In this document: in pieces, positions 1 through 7,489 of the stretch | Layout of the letters: each line of letters begins with the position of its first letter | How positions within the stretch are numbered: the stretch's first letter is position 1 | Source of the DNA: an uncultured Tateyamaria sp. | GTDB taxonomy: Bacteria > Pseudomonadota > Alphaproteobacteria > Rhodobacterales > Rhodobacteraceae | Direction of reading: 5' to 3' | DNA length: 64,000 nt | Assembly: GCF_947503385.1 (NCBI RefSeq) | Contig: NZ_CANNDO010000001.1 | Location: 124,001-188,000 of the forward strand | The notes under the pieces: generated by a model | The model's input: the letters and a program-made list of their open reading frames with translations, nothing else | Told to the model about the DNA's origin: nothing | Databases searched by the model: none | Position numbers and translations under genes: made by a program

Positions 1-324
1 ATGGCCCAGCACGATGATATGCGCCACCTTGAGCACATTCACCGCATATTCCACGGCCGCCGACGTGCCATGGTGCAGCCCGTCAGGTTCGTGCGGTGGC
101 ACCAGATTGGCGATGTTGCGATGGATAAAGTATTCGCCCTGATCCGCACCAAAGATCGACGTCACGTTCACCCGGCTGTCGCAGCAGGCGATGATCATCG
201 CACGCGGGCGCTGCCCCTCTTCGGCCAGCCGCTGATACCACGCCTGATTCTGCGTATAGGTGGTGGCTTTCCACCCTTGGTAGCGCTGAAGGAAGTAATT
301 GGGCAACGGTTTGACGCGGTGCAT
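1..324 (-). CDS. beta-class carbonic anhydrase (N-terminal part; gene runs off the window start)
   Basis: Interconverts CO2 and bicarbonate in the cytoplasm. The 108 visible residues start MHRVKPLPNYF and carry the beta-class zinc motif CCDSRV (Cys and the Asp/Arg dyad), then FGADQGEYFIHRNIANLVPP, and end in VLGH at the window edge, which would supply the histidine ligand. The second cysteine ligand and the rest of the roughly 210-residue family length lie outside. The ATG at 324 is the natural start because family members begin just before this LxxYF-like helix. The next gene is divergent across about 150 bases. Family assignment is firm; the physiological role (carboxylation supply or pH) is not shown. 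Confidence 0.93.
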   Translation of the reverse strand, partial: MHRVKPLPNYFLQRYQGWKATTYTQNQAWYQRLAEEGQRPRAMIIACCDSRVNVTSIFGADQGEYFIHRNIANLVPPHEPDGLHHGTSAAVEYAVNVLKVAHIIVLGH

Positions 325-471
325 GGGCGCAGACCCTCTTCGTGTGACTTTGACCGCGTGCATTAACGGGTATTTGTCGCGAATTCGAGGGAAAAGACAC
401 ACCCGCCCTAACGATTTAGGAACCCCCGCCATGGCATTGCAAAGCGTGCCGTGGGGGCGCGCAAGTGATGT

Positions 472-870
472 GTGAACGAGGTGAAGAACGTGACAACCGT
501 AACGCAAATCAGGCCAGCGGAAGACGTCCGCGTGGATCACGACCGTCTGGGGGCGCTCTATTCCGAACTGGGCCATGCCGGGGCCGAGGATGTCGTGTGC
601 CGCGCGATGGAAGAACTTGCGCTGCGCATGGCGCATTGTGACCGCCTGTACCGCGCCGGTGATATGGTTGAACTGCGCAAGTCCAGCCGGTCGCTGGTTT
701 CCATCGCCGATCAGATTGGCATGAATGTGGTGGCCAAGGTCGCCGCTGACGTGACCCAATGCATCGACTCCGGCGATCATGTGGCACTGGGCGCCACGCT
801 CGCGCGCCTGATGCGCACGGGCGAGGGGTCGTTGACCGCCATCTGGGACTTGCAGGACATCACGATCTGA
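472..870 (+). CDS. small hypothetical protein resembling a degenerate Hpt (histidine phosphotransfer) domain
   Basis: A 132-residue soluble, helix-rich protein with no signal peptide. No ATG is available; GTG at 472, 481 or 490 are the candidate starts and I list the longest. The stretch ELRKSSRSLVSIADQIGM lines up with the Hpt core A-H-x-L-K-G-S-A-x-x-x-G, but the phospho-accepting histidine would be Arg73 and the Lys/Gly are also changed, so phosphotransfer is unlikely if the resemblance is real. It lies alone between the divergent carbonic anhydrase gene and an aminopeptidase gene. Function unknown; the Hpt reading is by eye only. Confidence 0.7.
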   Translation: MNEVKNVTTVTQIRPAEDVRVDHDRLGALYSELGHAGAEDVVCRAMEELALRMAHCDRLYRAGDMVELRKSSRSLVSIADQIGMNVVAKVAADVTQCIDSGDHVALGATLARLMRTGEGSLTAIWDLQDITI

Positions 871-946
871 CGCGGCGGTGATCCGCCTTGCGGTGAACAG
901 CAAACAGACTAGGGTTTGCATCACCTGACAGCCAAGCGGACCCGTG

Positions 947-2329
947 ATGACCCTGACCTTTGCCCCAGACAGCCCCGACGCGACGCCGCTCCATCTCATC
1001 TCCGAAGAGGAGTGCGCCAATTGGGCGGCGTCCATAGGACCTGTGTCAGAGGCATGGGTGAACGCCACCGGCTTTACCGGTGGTCTTGGTCAGGCCGTCG
1101 CCGTGCCGGGTGCGGATGGTACAGTGAACTGTGCCGCTATCGGCTTTGGCACATCGTCGGCGCGTGCGCGCGCCCGGTTTCACCTCGCGGCAGGGGCCAC
1201 CAAGCTGCCCAAGGGCACTTACCGGCTGGACAGCGCACCCACCGACGCCGCGCGCGACGTCGAGGCGTTGGGCTGGCTCCTCTCATCCTACCGCTTTGAC
1301 CGCTACAAGGACCAACGCCCGATGCAGGCGGCATTGATCGCCCCCGCAGGCGTCGACGCCACCCGGATCGAAGCGCAGGCCGCGGGCGAGGCGCTCACAC
1401 GCACGCTCATCAACACACCTGCCAGCGACATGGGCCCGCCCGAGCTTGAAGCCGCAACCCAATCGCTGGCCAACACGTTCGATGCGCAGATGACTGTTAC
1501 CCGTGGTGATGATCTGCTGACCAGCAATCTGCCTTTGATCCATACGGTGGGGCGCGCAGCCGACCGCGCACCGCGCCTGATTGACATGCGTTGGGGCACC
1601 AGCGGCCCGACCCTCACCTTGGTGGGCAAAGGGGTCTGTTTCGACACCGGCGGACTCAACCTCAAACCGGGCAGTTCCATGGGCCTGATGAAAAAGGACA
1701 TGGGTGGTGCGGCCAATGTTCTGGGTCTGGCGCACATGATCATGGCCACCGGCCTGCCCATCCGCCTGCGGGTTCTGATCCCGGCGGTGGAAAACAGCGT
1801 CGCAGGCAACGCCTTCCGCCCCGGCGATATCCTGACAAGCCGCAAAGGCCTTACGGTTGAAATCAACAACACCGACGCCGAAGGGCGTCTGGTGCTGGCT
1901 GACGCGCTGACTTTGGGGGACGAAGACCAACCCGATCTGATGATCTCCATGGCCACGCTCACCGGCGCGGCCCGCGTCGCCGTCGGCCCTGACCTCGCAC
2001 CTTATTACACGGACGATACGGACCTCGCCCACGCGCTCGACTCCGCCGCGACAACCCAAGCCGATCCGGTCTGGCGAATGCCTTTCCACACCCCCTATGA
2101 GACGATGATCGAACCCGGCATTGCCGATCTGGACAACGCGCCCAAGGGAGGCTTTGCCGGTTCCATCACCGCCGCCCTGTTCCTGCGACGCTTTGCGGGT
2201 GACACGCCTTACATGCATTTCGACGTTTACGGATGGCAACCCAGCGACGCTCCCGCCCGCCCCAAAGGCGGCATAGGCCAAGCCACCCGCGCCCTGCTCA
2301 GCGCCCTGCCCGAAGCATTGAACCTATGA
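947..2329 (+). CDS. leucyl aminopeptidase family protein (peptidase M17)
   Basis: Cytoplasmic two-metal aminopeptidase that removes N-terminal residues from peptides. The C-terminal catalytic domain is intact: VGKGVCFDTGGLNLKP supplies the metal-binding Lys and Asp, and NTDAEGRL is the M17 signature with the Asp and Glu ligands and the catalytic Arg. The N-terminal half is the usual weakly conserved M17 domain. Length (460 residues) is slightly under the 480-500 of PepA. ATG at 947 directly follows an in-frame GTG at 944, so the start could be one codon longer. The stop overlaps the start of the NlpC/P60 gene (ATGA), which implies translational coupling. Substrate specificity cannot be told. 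Confidence 0.93.
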   Translation: MTLTFAPDSPDATPLHLISEEECANWAASIGPVSEAWVNATGFTGGLGQAVAVPGADGTVNCAAIGFGTSSARARARFHLAAGATKLPKGTYRLDSAPTDAARDVEALGWLLSSYRFDRYKDQRPMQAALIAPAGVDATRIEAQAAGEALTRTLINTPASDMGPPELEAATQSLANTFDAQMTVTRGDDLLTSNLPLIHTVGRAADRAPRLIDMRWGTSGPTLTLVGKGVCFDTGGLNLKPGSSMGLMKKDMGGAANVLGLAHMIMATGLPIRLRVLIPAVENSVAGNAFRPGDILTSRKGLTVEINNTDAEGRLVLADALTLGDEDQPDLMISMATLTGAARVAVGPDLAPYYTDDTDLAHALDSAATTQADPVWRMPFHTPYETMIEPGIADLDNAPKGGFAGSITAALFLRRFAGDTPYMHFDVYGWQPSDAPARPKGGIGQATRALLSALPEALNL

Positions 2330-3111
2330 CCGACCGACGGACGCACCCCGATCCGACATTGGTGGACGGCACGACACCTGCGCAAATCATCAGCCCCTGC
2401 GCCGACCTGCTGGCCCGACCGGACGGACCGCGTGACCGCCAGCTTCTGCATGGTGATCCGGTCACCATTCTGGGCGACCGTGACAATCACAGCTACGTCC
2501 GCTCGGTCAAAGACGGCTACATCGGTTTCATCGCCGCAGGTCATCTCGGCCAACCCACAAAACCCACGCATATGCTGACGGCAGCCGCGGGTCACGCCTA
2601 CGCCAAGGCCAGCTTCAAAAGCGCCGATACCGCAACGCTCAGCTTCGGCAGCCGCCTCACGGCCCTTTCGGAAACGTCCGGCTACATCGAAACCACGCTT
2701 GGCTTCGTGCCAAAATCACAGACGACGCCCCTGCCCCACACCGCAAAACCAACGGACAGCGCCCGGCACTTCCTTGGCACACCCTATCTCTGGGGCGGTA
2801 ACACACGGGCGGGCATCGACTGCTCCGGGTTGATCCAGATCGCACTTCTGACCGCAGGCATCCCGTGCCCCGGCGACAGCGACCTGCAACAGGACGCCTT
2901 TCCGCCAATTGAACCGAACCGTGTCCAGTCCGGCGACCTCGTCTTTTGGAAAGGGCACGTGGCGCTGCTGCTTGACGCGCTCACCATCATCCACGCCAAT
3001 GCCCATCACATGGCAGTCGTCACCGAACCCCTTGCGGGCGCAATCGAACGCATCTCAAAACAGGACCACGGCGCCGTCACCGGCTACGCCCGTCCCGCTT
3101 CTTCTGACTGA
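2326..3111 (+). CDS. NlpC/P60 family cysteine peptidase with N-terminal SH3-like domains
   Basis: Predicted gamma-D-glutamyl-diamino-acid endopeptidase acting on peptidoglycan peptides. The C-terminal 120 residues hold the papain-like triad: Cys in GIDCSGLIQIAL, His in KGHVALLL, and a polar third residue around HANAHH. The preceding ~140 residues look like bacterial SH3 repeats (DPVTILGDRDNHSYVRS, then a second GFVPKS-ending unit). No signal peptide is visible, so it may act on imported muropeptides in the cytoplasm, consistent with coupling to the M17 aminopeptidase upstream: the start codon overlaps that stop. The open frame extends upstream of ATG 2326 but only inside the aminopeptidase gene. 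A 9-bp hairpin lies just after the stop. Confidence 0.9.
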   Translation: MTDRRTHPDPTLVDGTTPAQIISPCADLLARPDGPRDRQLLHGDPVTILGDRDNHSYVRSVKDGYIGFIAAGHLGQPTKPTHMLTAAAGHAYAKASFKSADTATLSFGSRLTALSETSGYIETTLGFVPKSQTTPLPHTAKPTDSARHFLGTPYLWGGNTRAGIDCSGLIQIALLTAGIPCPGDSDLQQDAFPPIEPNRVQSGDLVFWKGHVALLLDALTIIHANAHHMAVVTEPLAGAIERISKQDHGAVTGYARPASSD

Positions 3112-3130
3112 AAATACCATCGGGGGCGTT

Positions 3131-3153
3131 TGAGGGGGCAGACAGCCCCCTCA
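3131..3153. terminator. hairpin after the NlpC/P60 gene, probably bidirectional
   Basis: Perfect 9-bp stem TGAGGGGGC / GCCCCCTCA around the loop AGACA. It sits between the end of the NlpC/P60 gene (3111) and the end of the convergent DUF2794 gene (3194). There is no strong T-run on either side, so it may act with Rho or mainly as a 3' end stabiliser. Confidence 0.6.
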
Positions 3154-3193
3154 TCAGAAAAATGAATCGCGTGCGCGTCAGCGCTCAATCAGG

Positions 3194-3541
3194 TCACTCG
3201 ACCGCCCGGATCAACTTGCGTTCAAGCACCCGCAGCACGGTCTTCAGGTCGTGCCCGCGCCGCAGGATTTGCCCGTCCATGCCGATCACCGCGTACATCC
3301 CCTGCCGCCCACGCAGCTTGGGCCGCTTCTCGATCCGGTAAAGGGGATTTTCCGCCGTCCGCCGGAACACCGAAAACACTGCCACTTCGCGCAAGGACGA
3401 AATTCCATAATCCCGCCATTCACCCGCCGCAACCATGCGCCCATAAAGCGACAGAATCACCGACAGCTCCGTGCGGTGAAAAGCGACCTGGGCGGGCGGC
3501 GTCTCGCGCATGTTCGACGGCGGCGGATTGTGAAATGTCAT
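3194..3541 (-). CDS. DUF2794 family protein
   Basis: A 115-residue cytoplasmic protein of a family confined, to my knowledge, to alphaproteobacteria. Recognisable stretches are FHRTELSVILSLYGRMVAAGEWRDY near residue 21 and the basic tail VLRVLERKLIRAVE. The open frame continues upstream to 4069, but that part overlaps the divergent paaI gene and has no family character; ATG at 3541 gives the family length. Its 5' end faces paaI across about 115 bases holding both promoters. No function is known; high Arg/Lys content is the only clue. Confidence 0.85.
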   Translation of the reverse strand: MTFHNPPPSNMRETPPAQVAFHRTELSVILSLYGRMVAAGEWRDYGISSLREVAVFSVFRRTAENPLYRIEKRPKLRGRQGMYAVIGMDGQILRRGHDLKTVLRVLERKLIRAVE

Positions 3542-3655
3542 AGCCACACAGTTGCGCGCCCGCTCTTTGATTTCAAGAGGCGTGTGATCAACCTTGAATA
3601 CGTTACAAATCGCGTGCAGTCTCGAAAAATCTGAAACGCTTTGGGAGGGGCGCAG

Positions 3656-4087
3656 GTGACACCGCAGACCCGGGCCGAACGCAGCGCCGATGCGATGTGG
3701 GCCAATGACCGCGCCAGTCGGGCGCTTGGAATGACGCTCATCCATATTGCCCCGGGTGCGGCCACGCTCACCATGACCGTGCGCGATGACATGCTGAACG
3801 GCCACGGTCTCTGCCATGGCGGGTACATCTTCACGCTGGCCGACAGTGCCTTTGCCTTTGCCTGTAACAGCTACAACCAGTCCGCAGTCGCCCAAAACAA
3901 CCAGATCACCTATGTCGCGCCCGGCAAAGCCGGTGAGATGCTCACTGCGACGGCTATGGAAATCCACGCCGCTGGCCGCTCCGGCACCTATGACGTGACC
4001 GTCACAGGCGATATGAACCGGACAATCGCCCTCTTTCGGGGGCACAGCCGCACCATCCCCGGCACGCATTTCGAGGAAGACGCATGA
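3656..4087 (+). CDS. paaI: PaaI-type hotdog-fold acyl-CoA thioesterase
   Basis: Hydrolyses aryl- or hydroxyphenylacetyl-CoA; in the phenylacetate pathway it relieves trapped CoA thioesters. The hotdog motif GHGLCHGGYIFTLADSAFAFACN holds the HGG turn and the catalytic Asp, followed by QITYVAPGKAGE. The GTG at 3656 sits 7 bases after GGGAGGGG and is preferred over the TTG at 3641. At 143 residues it matches the family. Its stop overlaps the next gene's ATG (ATGA), pairing it with the phenylacetate-CoA ligase. The other paa genes are not in this window, so they must lie elsewhere or be absent. Confidence 0.9.
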   Translation: MTPQTRAERSADAMWANDRASRALGMTLIHIAPGAATLTMTVRDDMLNGHGLCHGGYIFTLADSAFAFACNSYNQSAVAQNNQITYVAPGKAGEMLTATAMEIHAAGRSGTYDVTVTGDMNRTIALFRGHSRTIPGTHFEEDA

Positions 4088-5355
4088 AAGACCTCACACC
4101 CGATCCCAAATCCCTCGACCCGATCGAGATCGCCAGCCGGGACGAGATCACAGCGCTCCAACGCGACCGCCTGAAATGGTCCCTGCGCCACGCCTATGAC
4201 AACGTGCCCCACTACCGCGCCAGCTTTGACGCCGCAGCCGTGCACCCCGATGATCTGACCGACCTGTCTGACCTCGCCCGCTTTCCCCTGACGACGAAAC
4301 AGGACCTGCGCGCCAACTACCCGTTTGGCATGTTTTCCGTACCCCGCGATCAGGTGGCCCGCATCCACGCCTCCTCCGGCACCACAGGTCAGCCCACGGT
4401 CGTGGGCTATACGCAGCGGGATCTCGACACGTGGGGCAATGTCGTTGCCCGATCCTTGCGCGCGGCGGGCCTGCGGCCCGGTGACCTTCTGCACAATGCC
4501 TACGGCTATGGGCTGTTCACCGGCGGGTTGGGCATTCACCTCGGGGCGGACGCGCTTGGCCTGACCACGGTGCCCGTCTCGGGTGGCATGACCCCGCGCC
4601 AGGTCCGCCTGATCACCGACTTCCAGCCCAAGGGCATCACCGTCACGCCATCCTATGCGCTCAGCGTCCTCGACGCCTTCCGCGCCGACGGTCTCGACCC
4701 GCGCGACAGCTCGCTCCAGGTTGGCATCTTCGGTGCCGAACCCTGGACCAACGCGATGCGTGCAGAAATCGAAGAGGCGTTCGACATGCACGCCGTCGAC
4801 ATCTACGGCCTCAGCGAAGTGATGGGCCCCGGCGTGTCAATGGAATGCGTTGAGACCAAGGACGGCCTCCACATCTGGGAGGACCACTTTTTCCCCGAGA
4901 TCATCAACCCCGAAACCGGCGAACCCGTTGCGGATGGCGAAATGGGCGAACTGGTCTTTACCTCGCTCACCAAGGAAGCCTTTCCCATCATCCGCTACCG
5001 CACGCGCGACCTCACCCGCCTGCTGCCCGGCACGGCCCGGTCGATGCGCCGGATGGAAAAGGTGACGGGCCGGTCTGACGACATGATCATCCTGCGTGGC
5101 GTCAACGTCTTTCCCACCCAGATCGAGGAATGTCTGCTCGCCACCCCCGGCTTCGCCCCCCATTTTCAGATCGAACTGACGCGCGCGGGCCGGATGGACG
5201 CAATGACCATCCATTGCGAAGGCACCGGCGACAGCACCGCGCTCGCCAACCGCATCAAACAATCCCTCGGCGTGACGGTGTCCGTCACCACCGGGCCCAC
5301 CGGAACGGTCGAGAGATCACAAGGCAAAGCCGTCCGTATTCTTGATCGGCGCTGA
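4084..5355 (+). CDS. paaK: phenylacetate-CoA ligase
   Basis: AMP-forming ligase that activates phenylacetate to phenylacetyl-CoA, the first step of aerobic phenylacetate breakdown. The 423 residues match the family. The P-loop-like AMP motif is HASSGTTGQPTVVGYT near residue 98; DIYGLSEVMGPGVSMEC is the adenine-binding region; YRTRDLTRLLPGTARSMRRM and the C-terminal lid RSDDMIILRGVNVFPTQIE are typical of PaaK. The ATG overlaps the paaI stop. No paaABCDE or paaG/Z genes follow: the DNA after the stop is an insertion-sequence scar, which may have separated this pair from further genes. Assignment is firm. Confidence 0.94.
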   Translation: MKDLTPDPKSLDPIEIASRDEITALQRDRLKWSLRHAYDNVPHYRASFDAAAVHPDDLTDLSDLARFPLTTKQDLRANYPFGMFSVPRDQVARIHASSGTTGQPTVVGYTQRDLDTWGNVVARSLRAAGLRPGDLLHNAYGYGLFTGGLGIHLGADALGLTTVPVSGGMTPRQVRLITDFQPKGITVTPSYALSVLDAFRADGLDPRDSSLQVGIFGAEPWTNAMRAEIEEAFDMHAVDIYGLSEVMGPGVSMECVETKDGLHIWEDHFFPEIINPETGEPVADGEMGELVFTSLTKEAFPIIRYRTRDLTRLLPGTARSMRRMEKVTGRSDDMIILRGVNVFPTQIEECLLATPGFAPHFQIELTRAGRMDAMTIHCEGTGDSTALANRIKQSLGVTVSVTTGPTGTVERSQGKAVRILDRR

Positions 5356-5779
5356 TCTCGCCAGAGGCAATCCCACGCAGTCAGTGGACATTGCAATCTC
5401 AGAGCTGGATAACTGCTCCGAGGCCTGCGGCGGGGCTCTCAAACACGCTGCGGGCGCTGGCGGCAGAAAGACCGCCGCACATTCCCGCCACCCGCTTTCC
5501 ATGATTGTCGAAAATCCGGTCGTTCAATGGAGAGACAACATGTCGGGAGGTTGCATTCAAAAGGCGGCGGAATCTGCTTTGTCGCATGTTTGAACTTTGG
5601 GATGCGTTTGATCAGTTTCCCGGTGGCCATGGCGTCAATGTTCAAGCCCCAGCGGAATTCAGGCTGCAATAGCTCACTGGATCGGCCACTGACGGGAACG
5701 CCCTTTTCCAGAACGCATGTCAATTCTGCGGTATCCCCGCCAAGTTCAACCAGCAGCTTGGGCGAGATCGTTAGCCTGT
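5356..5779. other. 424-base stretch with no supported gene; possible minus-strand gene remnant
   Basis: No frame here has a convincing start, codon pattern and family. On the minus strand one frame is open from the IS edge (5779) down to 5439 and reads smoothly (RLTISPKLLVELGGDTAEL, then RWGLNIDAMATGKLIKRIPKF), with no ATG near its beginning. It could be the tail of a gene cut by the IS insertion, but I do not recognise it and the last 30 residues look random. Base composition is lower in GC than the neighbours. Confidence 0.25.
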
Positions 5780-5825
5780 TGACCTCCTCCCCTGAAATGT
5801 CCTCGATTTGAGGCTAGCCTGTTCT

Positions 5826-6001
5826 CCGTATGGCGGCATGGAGGTGTCTGACGCGCGGCGTTTAAAGACGCTGGAAAGCGAGAACGCCAAGCTCAAAAGG
5901 ATGCTGGCCGAGCAGATGATGGACGTGGCGACGCTTGAGGAAATGCTCGGATTGGGAGCGCATGAACGCCACTGGTCCGGGCGAATGCGCGGACGGTTCT
6001 G
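5826..6001 (+). pseudogene. IS3-type transposase OrfA, truncated
   Basis: The frame reads YGGMEVSDARRLKTLESENAKLKRMLAEQ, the leucine-zipper part of OrfA that follows the helix-turn-helix in IS3-group elements. The roughly 45 residues of DNA-binding domain that should precede it are gone, deleted between the left inverted repeat and this point. After residues MLG the frame runs into unrelated sequence and stops at 6001. No usable start remains. Confidence 0.75.
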
Positions 6002-6025
6002 ACGCCCGGCCCACGGAGAAATGCT

Positions 6026-6914
6026 GTGAACTGGGCGATGAAGACCAAGCGCTACAATCAACGACGCGCCTGCGCGCTGGCCGGGATCGATCCGCGTGTC
6101 TATCAGCACAGGTCGAAGCGCCCCGCCGATACTGAACTACGGACTGGGATGAAGGAACTGGCGGCCAAGCGGCGTCGGTTTGGCTTTCGTCGGCTCCACA
6201 TCCTGCTCAAACGGGAAGGCTGGGATGTGAACTGGAAGAAGCTGTACCGGCTCTACCGCGAAGAAGGGTTGACCGTTCGTAAACGGGGCGGACGCAAGCG
6301 GGCAGTCGGCACCAGAACACCTGTGGCGATCCCGCAGGGGCCGATCCAGAGATGGTCGCTCGACTTTATGTCTGACGCGCTGGAGGACGGTCGCCGCTGT
6401 CGCGGGGTGAACGTGATGGACGACTTCAGCCGGGAATGACTGGCCGCCGCGGTCGATACATCCACCGGTGGCGCACGTGTCGCCCGCGAACGGGACCGGA
6501 TCGCCAAATTGCGCGGCTACCCGTGCATGGTGATCTCGGACAACGGCACGGAGCTGACTTCGAACGCGATGCTGAAATGGCAGGAAGACCGCCAAGTCGG
6601 CTGGCACCACATCGTGTCCCGCTGCCTGACAGCGCATACGCGAGAGGAGGCAAGCCAATGCAGAACGGTCTCGTCGAAAGCTGCAACGGACGGATCCGGG
6701 AAGAGTGCTTGGACGAACACCTGTTCCTGTCTCTGCGCCATGCCGTCGTCCATTGTCTCTCAGACCAATGGCGTCCCAATGGACAACCATGATTGCGGCA
6801 TGGCGCGCCGACTACAATCACCACCGGCCTCATTTCAGCCTCGCTGGTCTGGCGCCACACGAATATGCTAACCGGTCAAAGGAAGACCAAAACCTGAACA
6901 GAGCTAACTTGTAA
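6026..6914 (+). pseudogene. IS3-type transposase OrfB, with a stop codon and frameshifts
   Basis: Remnant of a DDE integrase-type transposase. Up to 6436 the frame is good: RRACALAGIDPRVYQ, the RRFGFRRLHILLKREG block, and the first catalytic Asp region RWSLDFMSD. At 6437-6439 TGA replaces what is normally a Cys codon after DDFSRE. The second Asp (MVISDNGTEL) lies downstream in the same frame, but about 30 extra bases near 6610-6645 shift the frame before GKPMQNGLVESCNGRIREECL, which holds the catalytic Glu. A further shift precedes IAAWRADYNHHRPH. At least three independent lesions show that this is an old, dead copy. Confidence 0.85.
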
Positions 6915-6940
6915 GCACGGACTCTCAGGGGAACAGGTCA

Positions 6941-7489
6941 GTTTCGAAGCGGTCCAGACTCGCTCCCATTGAGGTGCCGCTGGATTTGTTGACCTTTTGC
7001 TTGATGGTTTTGCTCCGTAATGCCGGAAAATGAAACAAGAGAGACCGGGAAATCAGGGACACTTCAGTTCGCCCCGATCGTGTTCGTCAGCGCAGCCGTC
7101 TATTCGATTGCTGCTGCCGGCGTCGGAATGTCCTACGCTGCAACTCGCCGGTTCTGAATTGGCAAAGGCAAGATTATCGGTGGCACCTTTTGCGCGCTGG
7201 CGTCCGACCCGCTCTTCAAATCCGCTGAGCTGACCGTCGGTCAGTGGCGGAAAAATCGCCGACCGACCAATACAGCCCAAAGATCGAATGTCGCCTCCGG
7301 GTTGCCAACAAGCATCAACTCCCCGCCAACAAATACCCACCGTACCCTCGGTTGTGGGGCCATAGTCGTACCATCTGGTGTACGGTCTCTGCACAGGATG
7401 TGACACCGTCAAAACGCTTGTTTTTAAGGGGTCAGCACCGCGCTGCGATGATCCGGCACCCCTCGCGCACTGTTGCGCGCAACATTTGT
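6941..7489. other. 549-base gene-poor stretch between the IS scar and imuB
   Basis: No frame gives a recognisable product. The only short ORF with any character is at 7020-7157. In many relatives dnaE2 follows imuB directly on the minus strand, which would place it here, yet none of the six frames shows DnaE-like sequence. I read this as leftover DNA from a deletion or rearrangement linked with the IS. Confidence 0.4.
7020..7157 (+). CDS. possible 45-residue membrane peptide
   Basis: ATG at 7020 opens 45 codons to TGA at 7155-7157. Residues 17-41 (FAPIVFVSAAVYSIAAAGVG and on) form a plausible single membrane helix after a charged N terminus. There is no good ribosome-binding site, and the region is an IS-associated scar, so it may well be chance. 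Confidence 0.18.
   Translation: MPENETRETGKSGTLQFAPIVFVSAAVYSIAAAGVGMSYAATRRF

Larger units (their letters stand above)
5780..6940 (+). mobile_element. IS3-family insertion sequence, degenerate
   Basis: About 1.16 kb bounded by imperfect inverted repeats beginning TGACCT and sharing TCCCCTGA: left 5780-5797, right 6923-6940 read on the minus strand, with three mismatches in 18. Ends are TGA...TCA as usual for IS3. Only a 2-base GT is shared at the outer edges, so no clear 3-4 base target duplication remains. Inside are remnants of orfA and orfB in the usual order. The element is shorter than intact relatives because the first part of orfA is missing. It cannot transpose by itself. Confidence 0.8.

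Noticed and set aside
1283-2281. 332-codon minus-strand frame opposite the M17 aminopeptidase gene
   Set aside because: Shadow of a well-supported gene; no start signal or family.
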